Shown here piece by piece: positions 17,179-26,660 of a stretch of 64,000 nt of DNA; positions within the stretch are counted from its first letter, which is position 1, and every line of letters starts with the position of its first letter. Made by a program: the position numbers and the translations under genes. The notes beneath the pieces were generated by a model. The model did no database searches. It saw only the letters and a program-made list of their open reading frames with translations, and was not told the DNA's origin. This DNA comes from Roseibacillus sp. (GTDB taxonomy: Bacteria > Verrucomicrobiota > Verrucomicrobiia > Verrucomicrobiales > Akkermansiaceae). Where the stretch lies: NCBI GenBank assembly GCA_002686085.1, contig NZAC01000038.1, positions 1-64,000 on the forward strand, read 5' to 3'.

Positions 17179-17353
17179 GCCCCAGAAGGTCATTTTTGTG
17201 ATTTCAGCATCCTATTTTTCCCTTGTTTATGGAAAAAGGGCCACTTTTTAGTATTACTGTGAATAATTAATTCCAATTTAGCCTCTTTTTCGTCTGTTTT
17301 TGGTTCGACAACGACGCTCGTTTCATGCACTTAGCCTTTCAAAGGCAATTTTC

Positions 17354-19081
17354 ATGAAATCGAACCAAATGGATGGCGCTCAAGCGCTACTGCGGACGCT
17401 CGACGACCTTGGGGTCGAATATATTTTTGGCTACTCCGGTGGAGCAGCTCTCCCGATGTTTGACGCGCTGGAGACGGTCGAAACCAATATGAAGTTCGTT
17501 CTGGTAAGGCACGAACAGGGCGCAGTTCATATGGCGGACGGCTATGCCCGAGCGACCGGTAAACCGGCAGCCGTCCTGGTGACCTCGGGGCCAGGCGCAG
17601 GAAATACCGTCACTGGCTTGATGACAGCCCAGATGGACTCAGTTCCAATGATCGTACTGACAGGGCAGCAAGTTCTCTGGATGCTTGGCAAAGACGCTTT
17701 TCAGGAAGCTGATATTTTCAGCATCACCATGCCGGTCGTGAAGCACAACTATCTTGTGAAGGACACCAACGACCTTCCCCGAATTGCACGGGAAGCACAT
17801 CATATTGCCACCACTGGTCGACCTGGACCTGTTCTTATCGATATTCCGAAGAATGTTTCTCAGGATCCATTTGATGGTGACCTCGATCCACCCGTGAATT
17901 TGCCGGGGTACGAGCCCGAGAAGTCCACGGAAATTGACGATACTGCGATTGACGAGGCAGCTGGCCTCATTAGCCAATCTCAACGACCCGTTATTCTTGC
18001 CGGACAGGGCTGCATGATCGCGCGAGCGGGAGAAGAACTTTTCAAGTTATCCCGGACTCTTGGGTGCCCAGTAACAACGACGCTCTTGGGAAAAGGCGTT
18101 TTTCCGGAGACTGATGATTATTCACTAGGGATGCTGGGAATGCACGGAACGGCTTACGCTAATAAGGCGATCGTTGAAGCGGACCTTATTCTCAACATTG
18201 GCTCTCGATTTGACGATCGTATCATAGGGCAAGCCGACAAGTTTGGAGCTAACGCCAAGATCATCCATATGGATATCGATCCCTCTGAGATGAACAAAAT
18301 GATTCGCCCTGACGTTCAGGTCATCGGCGACGCAAAGGCCTCTCTGATTAAACTCAACAAGAAGGTCGAGCGCCTGGATACGGAGGATTGGTTGAAGCAC
18401 CTAAACTCTTACAAGAAGAAATTCCCGCTACAATACCGCAAGCAGGGAGGGCTGCGAATGCAGCAGGTGATTGACGAACTCTATCATCTGACCAAAGGGG
18501 AAGCTATTATCTCAACTGATGTTGGCCAGCATCAGATGTGGGCAGCTCAGTTTTACAAGAATGACGCTCCCTACAAGTGGCTCTCCTCGGGAGGAGCTGG
18601 CACCATGGGCTTTGGTTTCCCTGCGGCGATCGGAGCACAGTTTGCCTGCCCTGACGACTTGGTCGTCGCTATTGTAGGTGATGGAGGATTCCAGATGACC
18701 CTCTTTGAGCTGGCTACCGCAGCTCTTCACAAACTGCCGTTAAAGATTCTGGTATTGAACAACCACTATCTGGGAATGGTCCGCCAATGGCAGGAGCTGT
18801 TCTTCGAAGATCGCAAGAGCGGCGTAGATCTTGAGGGAAATCCAGATTTTGTGAAGCTCGCAGCTGCCTACGGAATACAAGGATTTAATATAAAGCGCCC
18901 GGCAGACACAGCTAGGATACTTCAAAAAGCGCTCGATTATAACGAGGGCCCATGCCTGATTCATGCCGAATGCTGTAAAACAGATAACGTGTTTCCCATG
19001 ATTCCTGCCGGTGCAGCTCTCGAAGACATGCTCACCGAGCCACCTAAGGCAAAAATGGCCAAGCCGGTGGGCTCCACCTAG
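17354..19081 (+). CDS. ilvB: Acetolactate synthase, large (catalytic) subunit
   Basis: TPP- and FAD-dependent enzyme joining pyruvate to pyruvate or 2-ketobutyrate, the first common step of valine, leucine and isoleucine synthesis. Start 17354 (MKSNQMDGAQALLRTL) is preferred to a TTG at 17300. The catalytic Glu is in VRHEQGAVHMADGYAR. The central FAD-binding region includes LGMLGMHGTAYANKA and IGSRFDDR. The TPP motif GDGGFQMT leads to LNNHYLGMVRQWQ. At 575 residues the length is standard. ilvN follows 67 bases later, as usual. Confidence 0.97.
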   Translation: MKSNQMDGAQALLRTLDDLGVEYIFGYSGGAALPMFDALETVETNMKFVLVRHEQGAVHMADGYARATGKPAAVLVTSGPGAGNTVTGLMTAQMDSVPMIVLTGQQVLWMLGKDAFQEADIFSITMPVVKHNYLVKDTNDLPRIAREAHHIATTGRPGPVLIDIPKNVSQDPFDGDLDPPVNLPGYEPEKSTEIDDTAIDEAAGLISQSQRPVILAGQGCMIARAGEELFKLSRTLGCPVTTTLLGKGVFPETDDYSLGMLGMHGTAYANKAIVEADLILNIGSRFDDRIIGQADKFGANAKIIHMDIDPSEMNKMIRPDVQVIGDAKASLIKLNKKVERLDTEDWLKHLNSYKKKFPLQYRKQGGLRMQQVIDELYHLTKGEAIISTDVGQHQMWAAQFYKNDAPYKWLSSGGAGTMGFGFPAAIGAQFACPDDLVVAIVGDGGFQMTLFELATAALHKLPLKILVLNNHYLGMVRQWQELFFEDRKSGVDLEGNPDFVKLAAAYGIQGFNIKRPADTARILQKALDYNEGPCLIHAECCKTDNVFPMIPAGAALEDMLTEPPKAKMAKPVGST

Positions 19082-19148
19082 GAACCGCTCACGCTCAAAA
19101 TTACGCAACAATCGAATCTGGTCTCCTTCGCCCAACCCACTAAGACTC

Positions 19149-19691
19149 ATGCCAAGGTCAATAGTTACCACTGACACCCCGACGTCAGCCAATCCCGATG
19201 AGGTCACCCATACCCTCTCTATTTTCGTAAACAACAAGGCCGGTGTTCTCATGCGGATCTGCCAGGTCTTTGCCCGGCGTGGCTATAACATTGAGTCTTT
19301 AGTCGTATCTCAGGGCCGTGATGCCCACTTCAGCCGTATGACTATCGGTCTCAAGGGAGCTCCGGAGGGCCTCGAGCAGATCGTGAAGCAGGTAACCAAG
19401 CTGATCGACGTCATGCATTGTTACGAGCACACTACTGCGGATGCTGTCGTGAAGGAGATGCTTCTAATCAAGTTTCTTGTCGGCAACGCCCAGCAACGCA
19501 CGGACGCCTTACAGATAATCGAGCACTTCAATGGGAAAACTGTCGATCTGACCCCCTCCTCCATGACAGCTATGATCACGGGAGACTCTCCAAAGGTTGA
19601 TGCCGCTGTTGGCATGCTGTCTCAGTTCGACATCATCGAGACCGTCCGAACTGGCAAGGTCGTCATGGCCCGGGGTGAGCACCCTACCTAA
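19149..19691 (+). CDS. ilvN: Acetolactate synthase, small (regulatory) subunit
   Basis: Regulatory subunit that binds valine and activates IlvB. The N-terminal ACT domain starts HTLSIFVNNKAGVLMRICQVFARRGYNIESL (residues about 20-50), with the SRMTIGL strand following. The C-terminal ALS_ss domain includes KEMLLIKFLVG and GKTVDLTPSSMTAMITGD. Length 180 residues. The start at 19149 is inferred because upstream codons in this frame do not resemble the family. It directly follows ilvB on the same strand. Confidence 0.96.
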   Translation: MPRSIVTTDTPTSANPDEVTHTLSIFVNNKAGVLMRICQVFARRGYNIESLVVSQGRDAHFSRMTIGLKGAPEGLEQIVKQVTKLIDVMHCYEHTTADAVVKEMLLIKFLVGNAQQRTDALQIIEHFNGKTVDLTPSSMTAMITGDSPKVDAAVGMLSQFDIIETVRTGKVVMARGEHPT

Positions 19692-19863
19692 GAAACATCA
19701 CCCGCCCGCGCTCATCCACCTTCACTTCTTCTACGAAGGAACCAGCCATAATTAGAGTTCCGCGCATCAATCGGGCTCTCTCTCGCGGCCCCTCGACTGG
19801 TCACTGCTTGACGGAATTGAGAGTCTCATTGCTTTTCCCGTTCCTTTCCGGTCCCCTCGCTCC

Positions 19864-21111
19864 ATGAGAATCCGCTCGGTAACTCTGTCCCTATTGACCC
19901 TTTGCTTTAGCGCTGAGGCCCGTGAAACGAAGGAATATGATAGCGATGTCAACTACGACGACGCCAAGACTCCTCATTATGACCTGCCTCCTCTACTTGT
20001 AACTTCTGACGGTCGAAAGATCACAACTGCTGATGAGTGGCATCATATTCGCCGACCAGAAATCCTTTCGCTCTTCAGCAATCTCATTTACGGCCGTGTT
20101 CCCAAACCATCATCCCCAGTCACTGTCGAATTTGAAGTGGCTCGCAGCGACCCGGAGTTCATGAACTCCACCGCAACACGAAAAGACATCAAGATTCATC
20201 TGAGCAATAAAATCGGAAGGATGGCAATGCACGTCGTCCTGTTCGTTCCCAACAAAGCCAGCAAACCTGTCCCCTGCTTTCTGAAGCATAGTTTTCAAAA
20301 TACCGCGAGTGGTGATTTTCGAGAAGCACTTCTCAGGCCGGGTAAACTCAAGAATGGGTGGCCACTTGGGAAATTTATCGAGCAGGGTTATGCCCTGTGC
20401 GCCGTCTATCACGAAGACCTCGTCGGACATAACGAGATTAATTTTCGGAACGGAATACACAAACTTTTCTACCCAAAGGGTCAGAGTTTTCCAAAAGCTC
20501 ACGAATGGGGAGTTATCTCCGCCTGTGCTTGGGGCGCCATGAGAGCCATGGACTATCTGGAGACCGATCAGGACATCGATCACACGAAAGTCGCCGTCAT
20601 GGGTCATTCCAAAATGGGCAAGACCGCACTCTGGACCGCAGCGCAAGACACGCGGTTTGCGCTCGCGATCTCCGCTCAGTCCGGTTGTGCCGGAGCAGCA
20701 CTATGGCGCCGGAAATCAGGAGAAACACTCAAGAAAATGGTAACCCGATTTCCCTACTGGCTTTGTCGCAACGCATGGAAATTTGTCGAACAGGAAGACG
20801 ACCTGCCTGTGGATCAGCACATGCTTCTGGCGTGTATAGCCCCACGGCCCGTCTACGTTCACAGTAGCACTAATGATACGTGGGCGGATCCGCGCGGAGA
20901 GTATCTTTCTGCATATCATGCAGGTGAAGCGTATCGCCTTCTGGGGGTGAAGTCTTCTCTGAGCAGCACGGAATCTCCGGCGATCGGTCAAGCTATCATC
21001 GAAAGCCACATCGGTTACCATTTACGGGAAGGTGGCCACTCAATTGAAGCCTACGACTGGGACCGGTTCCTCGAATTTGCTAACTTCCATCTCCAACCGG
21101 CAACTCGCTAG
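19864..21111 (+). CDS. Secreted alpha/beta hydrolase, glucuronoyl esterase-like (CE15)
   Basis: A 415-residue exported hydrolase with a short N-terminal signal sequence (VTLSLLTLCFSAEA). The nucleophile elbow GHSKMGKTALW (Ser near residue 248) matches the GxSRxGK-type motif of carbohydrate esterase family 15. It is followed by SAQSGCAGAALWRR, which resembles the family's SxSGCGG segment. APRPVYVHSSTNDTWADPRGE probably supplies the acid residue, and GGHS near residue 393 the catalytic His. Characterised CE15 enzymes cleave esters between lignin and glucuronoxylan. Marine or soil relatives may act on other uronate esters. It stands alone between ilvN and carA. Confidence 0.75.
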   Translation: MRIRSVTLSLLTLCFSAEARETKEYDSDVNYDDAKTPHYDLPPLLVTSDGRKITTADEWHHIRRPEILSLFSNLIYGRVPKPSSPVTVEFEVARSDPEFMNSTATRKDIKIHLSNKIGRMAMHVVLFVPNKASKPVPCFLKHSFQNTASGDFREALLRPGKLKNGWPLGKFIEQGYALCAVYHEDLVGHNEINFRNGIHKLFYPKGQSFPKAHEWGVISACAWGAMRAMDYLETDQDIDHTKVAVMGHSKMGKTALWTAAQDTRFALAISAQSGCAGAALWRRKSGETLKKMVTRFPYWLCRNAWKFVEQEDDLPVDQHMLLACIAPRPVYVHSSTNDTWADPRGEYLSAYHAGEAYRLLGVKSSLSSTESPAIGQAIIESHIGYHLREGGHSIEAYDWDRFLEFANFHLQPATR

Positions 21112-21306
21112 CTCCCCTCCTTACGGAAAAGAGCTCCTTGCAGCCCAAGCCCCGGTTTTTTACCACTTCGCACCGACCCAGTTATTCACAATCCGGAGCA
21201 AGTTCCGGCCAACCCATTACAGGAGGACAAAACGCGCTAAATCGCTACCTCTCTCTCCAAATAAACCTTGCTATTACCGAGCATTTCTCGAGGATCCGGG
21301 CGCCGA

Positions 21307-22446
21307 ATGGACGCTATTTTGGCTTTAGAAGACGGTCGCATTTTTCGCGGCGACGGTTTTGGGTATTGTGGCACCTCGACAGGGGAAGTCTGCTTCAACA
21401 CCTCTATGACCGGGTATCAGGAGGTTCTCACGGATCCAAGTTACCGGGGCCAGATCGTGACCATGACCTATCCGCTGATTGGGAATTATGGGATCACCCC
21501 GGAAGACTCGGAATCGAGTCAGGCGCACGTCAGAGGATTTGTTGTTGGAGAGCTCTGTCATACTCCATCGAATTTCAGGTCACAGCAAAGCCTCCAGGAC
21601 TACCTGACAGAACAGAGAATCATTGGCATACAGGAGGTAGACACCAGAGCTCTCACCAAGCACCTCCGGTCGGCGGGAGCGATGAGGGCGTGCCTGACAA
21701 CTGAACTTGAAGAGAGCGCCGCAATCGATGCCGCCGTCTCCTCGGCACCGATGACGGGTTCCGATTTTGTAAAGGAGGTGACCACCCAAAAACCTTTTGA
21801 GTGGCAGGAGGAATCTCGCCAGTGGACCATCCCTAACCCCTCTTCAAATCAGGAAGGCTACTACATGGATCTTCCTGAGCCACGACACCGGATCGTCGCA
21901 TACGACTTTGGTGTGAAATACAATATCTTACGTCAACTCCGTCAGCATGGATTCGAAGTTCATGTGGTAGGAGCCTCCACAAGCGCTGCTGACGTCTTGG
22001 CACTCAATCCAGATGGCGTCTTCCTCTCAAACGGACCCGGAGACCCGGACGCACTCGGTTACATTCATTCCGAAATTCAACACCTTATCGGAGAAAAACC
22101 CATTTTCGGGATCTGCCTGGGACACCAAGTACTCACCCATGCTTTTGGAGGAAAAACATTCAAGCTGAAGTTCGGTCACCGCGGAGGAAATCAACCGGTT
22201 AAGGACCTTCGCTCGGGAACCGTCTCCATTACCTCACAGAATCATGGCTTTGCAACTGATCCTGACTCCTTGCCTGGCCATGTTGAGGTCACTCATGTCA
22301 ACCTCAACGACCAGACCGTCGAGGGTATCCGATCCACATCGGATCCAGTCTTCTCCGTCCAATATCACCCCGAAGCAGCTCCGGGCCCACACGATGCCTC
22401 CTACTTCTTTAAGGAGTTTGCGGATCTTATTGACGCTACAAGGTAG
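21307..22446 (+). CDS. carA: Carbamoyl-phosphate synthase, small (glutaminase) subunit
   Basis: Releases ammonia from glutamine for carbamoyl phosphate synthesis (pyrimidine and arginine pathways). The start at 21307 (MDAILALEDGRIF) is the usual CarA opening. An earlier ATG at 21268 adds an unlikely leader. The N-terminal domain contains EVCFNTSMTGYQEVLTDPSY. The class I amidotransferase domain has GICLGHQVLTHAFGG with the nucleophile Cys near residue 270, and QYHPEAAPGPHD with the His/Glu pair. Length 379. carB is not in the window, so the subunits are not encoded adjacently on this side. Confidence 0.97.
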   Translation: MDAILALEDGRIFRGDGFGYCGTSTGEVCFNTSMTGYQEVLTDPSYRGQIVTMTYPLIGNYGITPEDSESSQAHVRGFVVGELCHTPSNFRSQQSLQDYLTEQRIIGIQEVDTRALTKHLRSAGAMRACLTTELEESAAIDAAVSSAPMTGSDFVKEVTTQKPFEWQEESRQWTIPNPSSNQEGYYMDLPEPRHRIVAYDFGVKYNILRQLRQHGFEVHVVGASTSAADVLALNPDGVFLSNGPGDPDALGYIHSEIQHLIGEKPIFGICLGHQVLTHAFGGKTFKLKFGHRGGNQPVKDLRSGTVSITSQNHGFATDPDSLPGHVEVTHVNLNDQTVEGIRSTSDPVFSVQYHPEAAPGPHDASYFFKEFADLIDATR

Positions 22447-22512
22447 CATTTCAAACGACGCAGCGCCTTATTTAGTGCGGGTAACCCATAGCTGTGAAGC
22501 GACCAGCGCCTC

Positions 22513-23781
22513 ATGAACACAATAGTTAACGGCCTCCAATGGGGTGATGAAGGAAAAGGCAAGATCGTTGACTACCTCACCGAAGACGCCGACGTCGTGG
22601 TAAGAGGACAAGGCGGCAACAATGCAGGCCATACTGTCATCGTCGGAACCAGCAAATACATCCTTCATCTCGTTCCCTCAGGAATACTTTGGGAGGGAAA
22701 GCAAAACGTTATCGGCAATGGCGTAGTCCTTGATCCGATAGGCTTAGTCAAAGAAATTGAAACCCTCGAGGATCAGGGGGTCACTATCACTCCCGAAAAC
22801 CTGCTCATCTCGGACCGGGCTCATGTAGTGCTACCTTATCATTGCGACCTTGATGCCGCTCAGGAACAGGCGAGAGGAAAATTCTCCATCGGCACAACTC
22901 GTCGCGGTATCGGCCCTGCATATTCTGACAAGGCAACTCGGAATGGGCTCCGAATGGCAGACCTCCTTAACCCTGAACTGGCAAGAGACCTGATATCGGT
23001 GCGACTTGAAGACGCCAACTTCACTCTGAAACGCCATGGGATGAAGAGCCATGAGACCGCCGTAGTTATCGACTCTATTGAAGGTGCTCTTGACCGTCTC
23101 AGACCTCATGTGACGAATACTATTCCCACCTTGCATAAAGCTTGGAGAGGCGGAAAGAGCATTGTGTTTGAAGGAGCGCAGGGAACCTTCCTTGATATTG
23201 ACTTTGGGACCTACCCATTCGTGACTTCTTCCAATACGACCTCTGGAGGTGCGTGCACCGGAAGCGGCCTTCCCCCAATCGCAATCGACCGTGTTATTGG
23301 TGTCTGCAAGGCTTATACCACCAGGGTCGGCGAAGGTGCCCACATCACAGAGAGCCAGGAGTTTTCAGACTATCTGCACGGCATGGGTCGGGAATTTGGA
23401 GCAACCACAGGACGAAAAAGACGGTGTGGGTGGTTGGATTGCGTGCTCCTCCGCTTTGCCTCGATGGTCAATGGGGTGACAGATCTGGCCGTGACAAATC
23501 TGGACGGATTAGATCAGCGCGACAACATTAGGATCTGCACCGCCTACGAGATCGATGGAGTTCACCACTCATTTCCTCCAGCTCAACGTGATGCATGGAA
23601 TCATGCTGTTCCCGTTTATGAAACGCTTCCCGGATGGAACTCGGACACATCTGGTTGTCGGTCTTGGGATGATCTTCCACCTGAGGCACAGGCCTACCTG
23701 ACAAGGCTTTCTGAATTGGCAGAGGCCCCGGTAAAGTATGTAGGTATCGGCCCTGACAGGGAGCAGACAATTCTTCTTTAG
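22513..23781 (+). CDS. purA: Adenylosuccinate synthetase
   Basis: GTP-dependent conversion of IMP and aspartate to adenylosuccinate in AMP synthesis. The N-terminal GLQWGDEGKGKIVDYL loop, GGNNAGHTV, the IGTTRRGIGPAYSDKATR stretch and VVCKAY-like/TRVGEG region are all present. The C-terminal base-binding part includes LDGLDQRDNIRIC. Length 422, normal. It lies 66 bases after carA in the same direction, a nucleotide-synthesis grouping, and 47 bases before uppS. Confidence 0.97.
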   Translation: MNTIVNGLQWGDEGKGKIVDYLTEDADVVVRGQGGNNAGHTVIVGTSKYILHLVPSGILWEGKQNVIGNGVVLDPIGLVKEIETLEDQGVTITPENLLISDRAHVVLPYHCDLDAAQEQARGKFSIGTTRRGIGPAYSDKATRNGLRMADLLNPELARDLISVRLEDANFTLKRHGMKSHETAVVIDSIEGALDRLRPHVTNTIPTLHKAWRGGKSIVFEGAQGTFLDIDFGTYPFVTSSNTTSGGACTGSGLPPIAIDRVIGVCKAYTTRVGEGAHITESQEFSDYLHGMGREFGATTGRKRRCGWLDCVLLRFASMVNGVTDLAVTNLDGLDQRDNIRICTAYEIDGVHHSFPPAQRDAWNHAVPVYETLPGWNSDTSGCRSWDDLPPEAQAYLTRLSELAEAPVKYVGIGPDREQTILL

Positions 23782-23828
23782 GAAATTCTCCCTTTTCCAC
23801 GAGATTCCGGTAGGATCATTAGCGGCGT

Positions 23829-24566
23829 GTGCCGCCTCATTTAAAAGCGAATATACCGGTGAGCGATACCCATATCCCACAACATGTTGCCATCATCATG
23901 GATGGAAATGGACGGTGGGCCCGGGAGAAAGGTCTTCCCCGCCGGGAGGGCCACCGGGCAGGGGCTGAATCTGTCCGCGAGGTAGTAGAGGTCTGTAAAA
24001 AGCTTGGAGTAAGTTTTCTCACTCTCTATGCGTTCTCATCCGAAAACTGGAAGCGGCCTAAGTCAGAAATCCGCGCCCTGATGGCCTTACTCAAGGAATT
24101 CCTGAGAGTTAAAACTCCAGAAATGAAAAGCCAAGGCGTCAGACTACACGCTATCGGACGCCTCGAAGATCTTCCCTCGGATTGCCAGAGGGAACTTTAT
24201 TCCGCCATAGACCAGACCTCATCAAACAGTGATTTAGATCTCATACTGGCTCTTTCCTACGGATCAAGGGAGGAAATCGTAGACGCAGCCCGACAACTTG
24301 CAAGTGAGGCAGCGAATGGAATCCTTAATCCTGAGGACATCGATAGTGACTTGATGAGCCAAAAGCTTTACACAAAAAACATTCCTGATCCTGACCTATT
24401 GATCCGCACTTCGGGCGAACGACGCCTTTCCAACTTCCTCCTCTGGCAGATCAGTTATGCCGAAATCGTGATCAGTGAAAAATTCTGGCCAGACTTTCGG
24501 GAGCCTGACCTGAAGGCGGCGATCGCCGAATATGGAGAGCGCAACCGTCGATTCGGCTCGATTTAG
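23829..24566 (+). CDS. uppS: Isoprenyl transferase (undecaprenyl diphosphate synthase family)
   Basis: cis-Prenyltransferase that builds the C55 lipid carrier for peptidoglycan and O-antigen. Motifs: VAIIMDGNGRWA with the catalytic Asp, YAFSSENWKRP, and RTSGERRLSNFLLWQISYAEI. Length 245. The start is a GTG at 23829, with AGGA 12 bases upstream. A second GTG at 23859 (VSDTHIPQHV) is an alternative and would give the more usual short N-terminus. The following response-regulator gene begins either inside its end or 25 bases after its stop. Confidence 0.95.
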   Translation: MPPHLKANIPVSDTHIPQHVAIIMDGNGRWAREKGLPRREGHRAGAESVREVVEVCKKLGVSFLTLYAFSSENWKRPKSEIRALMALLKEFLRVKTPEMKSQGVRLHAIGRLEDLPSDCQRELYSAIDQTSSNSDLDLILALSYGSREEIVDAARQLASEAANGILNPEDIDSDLMSQKLYTKNIPDPDLLIRTSGERRLSNFLLWQISYAEIVISEKFWPDFREPDLKAAIAEYGERNRRFGSI

Positions 24567-24591
24567 CGTCGAATGCTTGGACAATATCCCC

Positions 24592-25974
24592 ATGCCTCCA
24601 GGCACCATCGAGCAGACCATCCTTCTTGTAGACGAGGACTTAGATTTCCTTAACTGGGCAACTAAACACCTCGAGGCAGAGGGCTTACGAATTCTGCGAT
24701 GTGACAACGGAGAGAGCGCAATCAAGGTTGTGGGCAAGACTTCGATCGACCTCGTAATAGCCGACATTCAATTACGACCTTTTGATGGCCTTGAGCTTCT
24801 TTCCCGGCTACGCGCAAAAAACACGAATGCGGTGGTCGTCCTGACAGCTGGATTCCCCTCCACCTCACAAATTATCGAGGCGACACGACGCGGCGCCCTC
24901 GACGTCCTCCGCAAGGAGTCGCTCTCATTCGAGCTGCGCCCGGTGGTCGAGGCCGCCCTTCAGAATATTGAGCAGCGGAAGCAGGCGAATGACAGCATGC
25001 CCTCCTTACCAGACGCTGAAGGCCCGGTGCCGATGATCGGGGTTTCTAGGCCCCTTCAGGAAGTTTTCAAAATCGTGGGGCGCGTATCCCAGACTGATGC
25101 CCCCGCTTTAATTACTGGTGAGAGCGGGACCGGAAAAGAGCTGGTTGCGCGAGCTCTCCACGAATACAGCCCAAGGCGTAAATCTGAAATGGTTGCCATC
25201 AATTGTGGCGCGATTCCTGAAAATCTCCTCGAGAGCGAACTCTTTGGTCATGAAAAGGGCTCTTTTACGGGAGCATTCGCTCGTCGCGCAGGCCGCTTCG
25301 AGCAGTGCGACGGGGGCACCCTGTTCCTCGATGAAATTGGAGATATGCCCGGAGCAGTACAAGTCAAACTTCTGAGAGTACTTCAAGAAGGCACATTCTC
25401 AAGAGTAGGCAGCAACGAAACCCTGAAAAGCGATGTTAGAATTGTTGCCGCCACCAACAAGGACCTTGCGGCAGAGGTTTCCAAGGGGGAGTTCAGGGAA
25501 GACCTCTACTACCGGCTCAATGTCGTTGAGATTTCGCTTCCCCCCCTTCGCGAACGCCCTGAAGACATTCCCCTCCTTGCCGAGTTCTTCTTGCAGCGTC
25601 TGGCCCTAAAGCAGGGCATGGCTCGTATGCGCCTGACGGGAGAGGCCATAGAAACTCTGCAGCAGCACCATTGGCCCGGCAACGTCCGAGAGCTTGAGAA
25701 CACTATTGCCCGGGCGTGCGCGCTATGCACTACCGACCTCCTTCTCCCCGAGGATATTCCATTTGCTCGCAGCCCATTTTCTCTGCCTCAGAAGATTAGT
25801 TCTGCACTTGAAACCCTTCTACTGTCCACGCCTGAATCGGACGAGAGCCTCCTCCAGCATCTCGTTAGCGAAATATGCAGGAAGGTCTTCGATCAAAGCG
25901 GAAACAACCTGAAAGAAACCGCGCAACAGCTGGGAATCACACAAGCTGAATTACGGGAACATCTCGGAAACTGA
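24592..25974 (+). CDS. Sigma-54-dependent response regulator (NtrC family)
   Basis: A two-component transcription activator acting on sigma-54 promoters. The N-terminal receiver domain (residues about 8-120) has the acidic pair in LLVDED and the phospho-acceptor Asp58 in DLVIADIQ. The AAA+ domain has Walker A GESGTGKE (about 176-183), the sigma-54 contact loop GSFTGA (about 223-228, Ser in place of the usual Ala) and Walker [12 protein letters not shown]. The C-terminal Fis-type helix-turn-helix is around [20 protein letters not shown]. The start 24592 is chosen to avoid overlap with uppS. ATG 24532 is an alternative. No histidine kinase is adjacent, so it is an orphan regulator here. Confidence 0.92.
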   Translation: MPPGTIEQTILLVDEDLDFLNWATKHLEAEGLRILRCDNGESAIKVVGKTSIDLVIADIQLRPFDGLELLSRLRAKNTNAVVVLTAGFPSTSQIIEATRRGALDVLRKESLSFELRPVVEAALQNIEQRKQANDSMPSLPDAEGPVPMIGVSRPLQEVFKIVGRVSQTDAPALITGESGTGKELVARALHEYSPRRKSEMVAINCGAIPENLLESELFGHEKGSFTGAFARRAGRFEQCDGGTLFLDEIGDMPGAVQVKLLRVLQEGTFSRVGSNETLKSDVRIVAATNKDLAAEVSKGEFREDLYYRLNVVEISLPPLRERPEDIPLLAEFFLQRLALKQGMARMRLTGEAIETLQQHHWPGNVRELENTIARACALCTTDLLLPEDIPFARSPFSLPQKISSALETLLLSTPESDESLLQHLVSEICRKVFDQSGNNLKETAQQLGITQAELREHLGN

Positions 25975-26001
25975 AACGCTGCTGCGTCCCACAGGACTAG
26001 A

Positions 26002-26619
26002 ATGACCACCTTGAAACATCCTCTGATCGCAGACCGGCTGACACACCTCCGGAGCAAGGATTCAAGCTCTCAAGAGTTTCGAACCACTCTTCATAACATT
26101 GCCACCCTGATGGTGCCGGAAGTAACCGCCAGCCTAGCAACCACCCCGTGTTTGGTAGAAACTCCCTTGGAAGAGACTGACGGCCAGCGCATCACAATGC
26201 CGATAGTCCTTTCCCCGATACTACGGGCAGGACTCGCTCTCGCTGAGGGGTTTCTCACCGCAATCCCTGATGCAACCGTCGCTCACATAGGCATACGCAG
26301 GGACCATTCTACGCTGAAACCCGAAGTATATTACCCAAATCCATCGGTGGATTTCGCTAATTCCAATACCATCGTTCTGGATCCGATGCTTGCGACCGGC
26401 GGCACCGCAATTGAGGCCATTCGAATTCTAAAGAAGCAGGGCGCGAAGCAGCTGTCCTTTGCCTGTGTCATAGCAGCCCCGGAGGGACTTGAGGCCCTAC
26501 AGTCAGCACACCCGGGCCTTGCTATCACTGCCGCAGCCATAGATCGTTGTTTAGACGAAAATGGATATATCTGCCCGGGCCTTGGAGACGCCGGAGACCG
26601 ATCGTTTGGAACAACGTGA
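26002..26619 (+). CDS. upp: Uracil phosphoribosyltransferase
   Basis: Pyrimidine salvage enzyme converting uracil and PRPP to UMP. Family features: VLSPILRAGLALAEGFL, AHIGIRRDHSTLKPEVYY, the PRPP loop VLDPMLATGGTA and the C-terminal uracil-binding GYICPGLGDAGDRSFGT. At 205 residues the length is typical. It lies 27 bases after the response-regulator gene. The following TPR gene begins 41 bases beyond its stop. Confidence 0.97.
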   Translation: MTTLKHPLIADRLTHLRSKDSSSQEFRTTLHNIATLMVPEVTASLATTPCLVETPLEETDGQRITMPIVLSPILRAGLALAEGFLTAIPDATVAHIGIRRDHSTLKPEVYYPNPSVDFANSNTIVLDPMLATGGTAIEAIRILKKQGAKQLSFACVIAAPEGLEALQSAHPGLAITAAAIDRCLDENGYICPGLGDAGDRSFGTT

Positions 26620-26660
26620 TCCAATCTGGCATTTGGCCTCCAACCTGCTATCGTTCATCT

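Noticed and set aside
17220-17245. Hairpin before ilvB considered as a T-box or riboswitch
   Set aside because: The stem is only 5 base pairs and no T-box or known riboswitch core sequence is visible.
21138-21704. 188-residue plus-strand ORF overlapping the start of carA
   Set aside because: It is an out-of-frame shadow; the carA frame carries all conserved motifs and no frameshift is needed.
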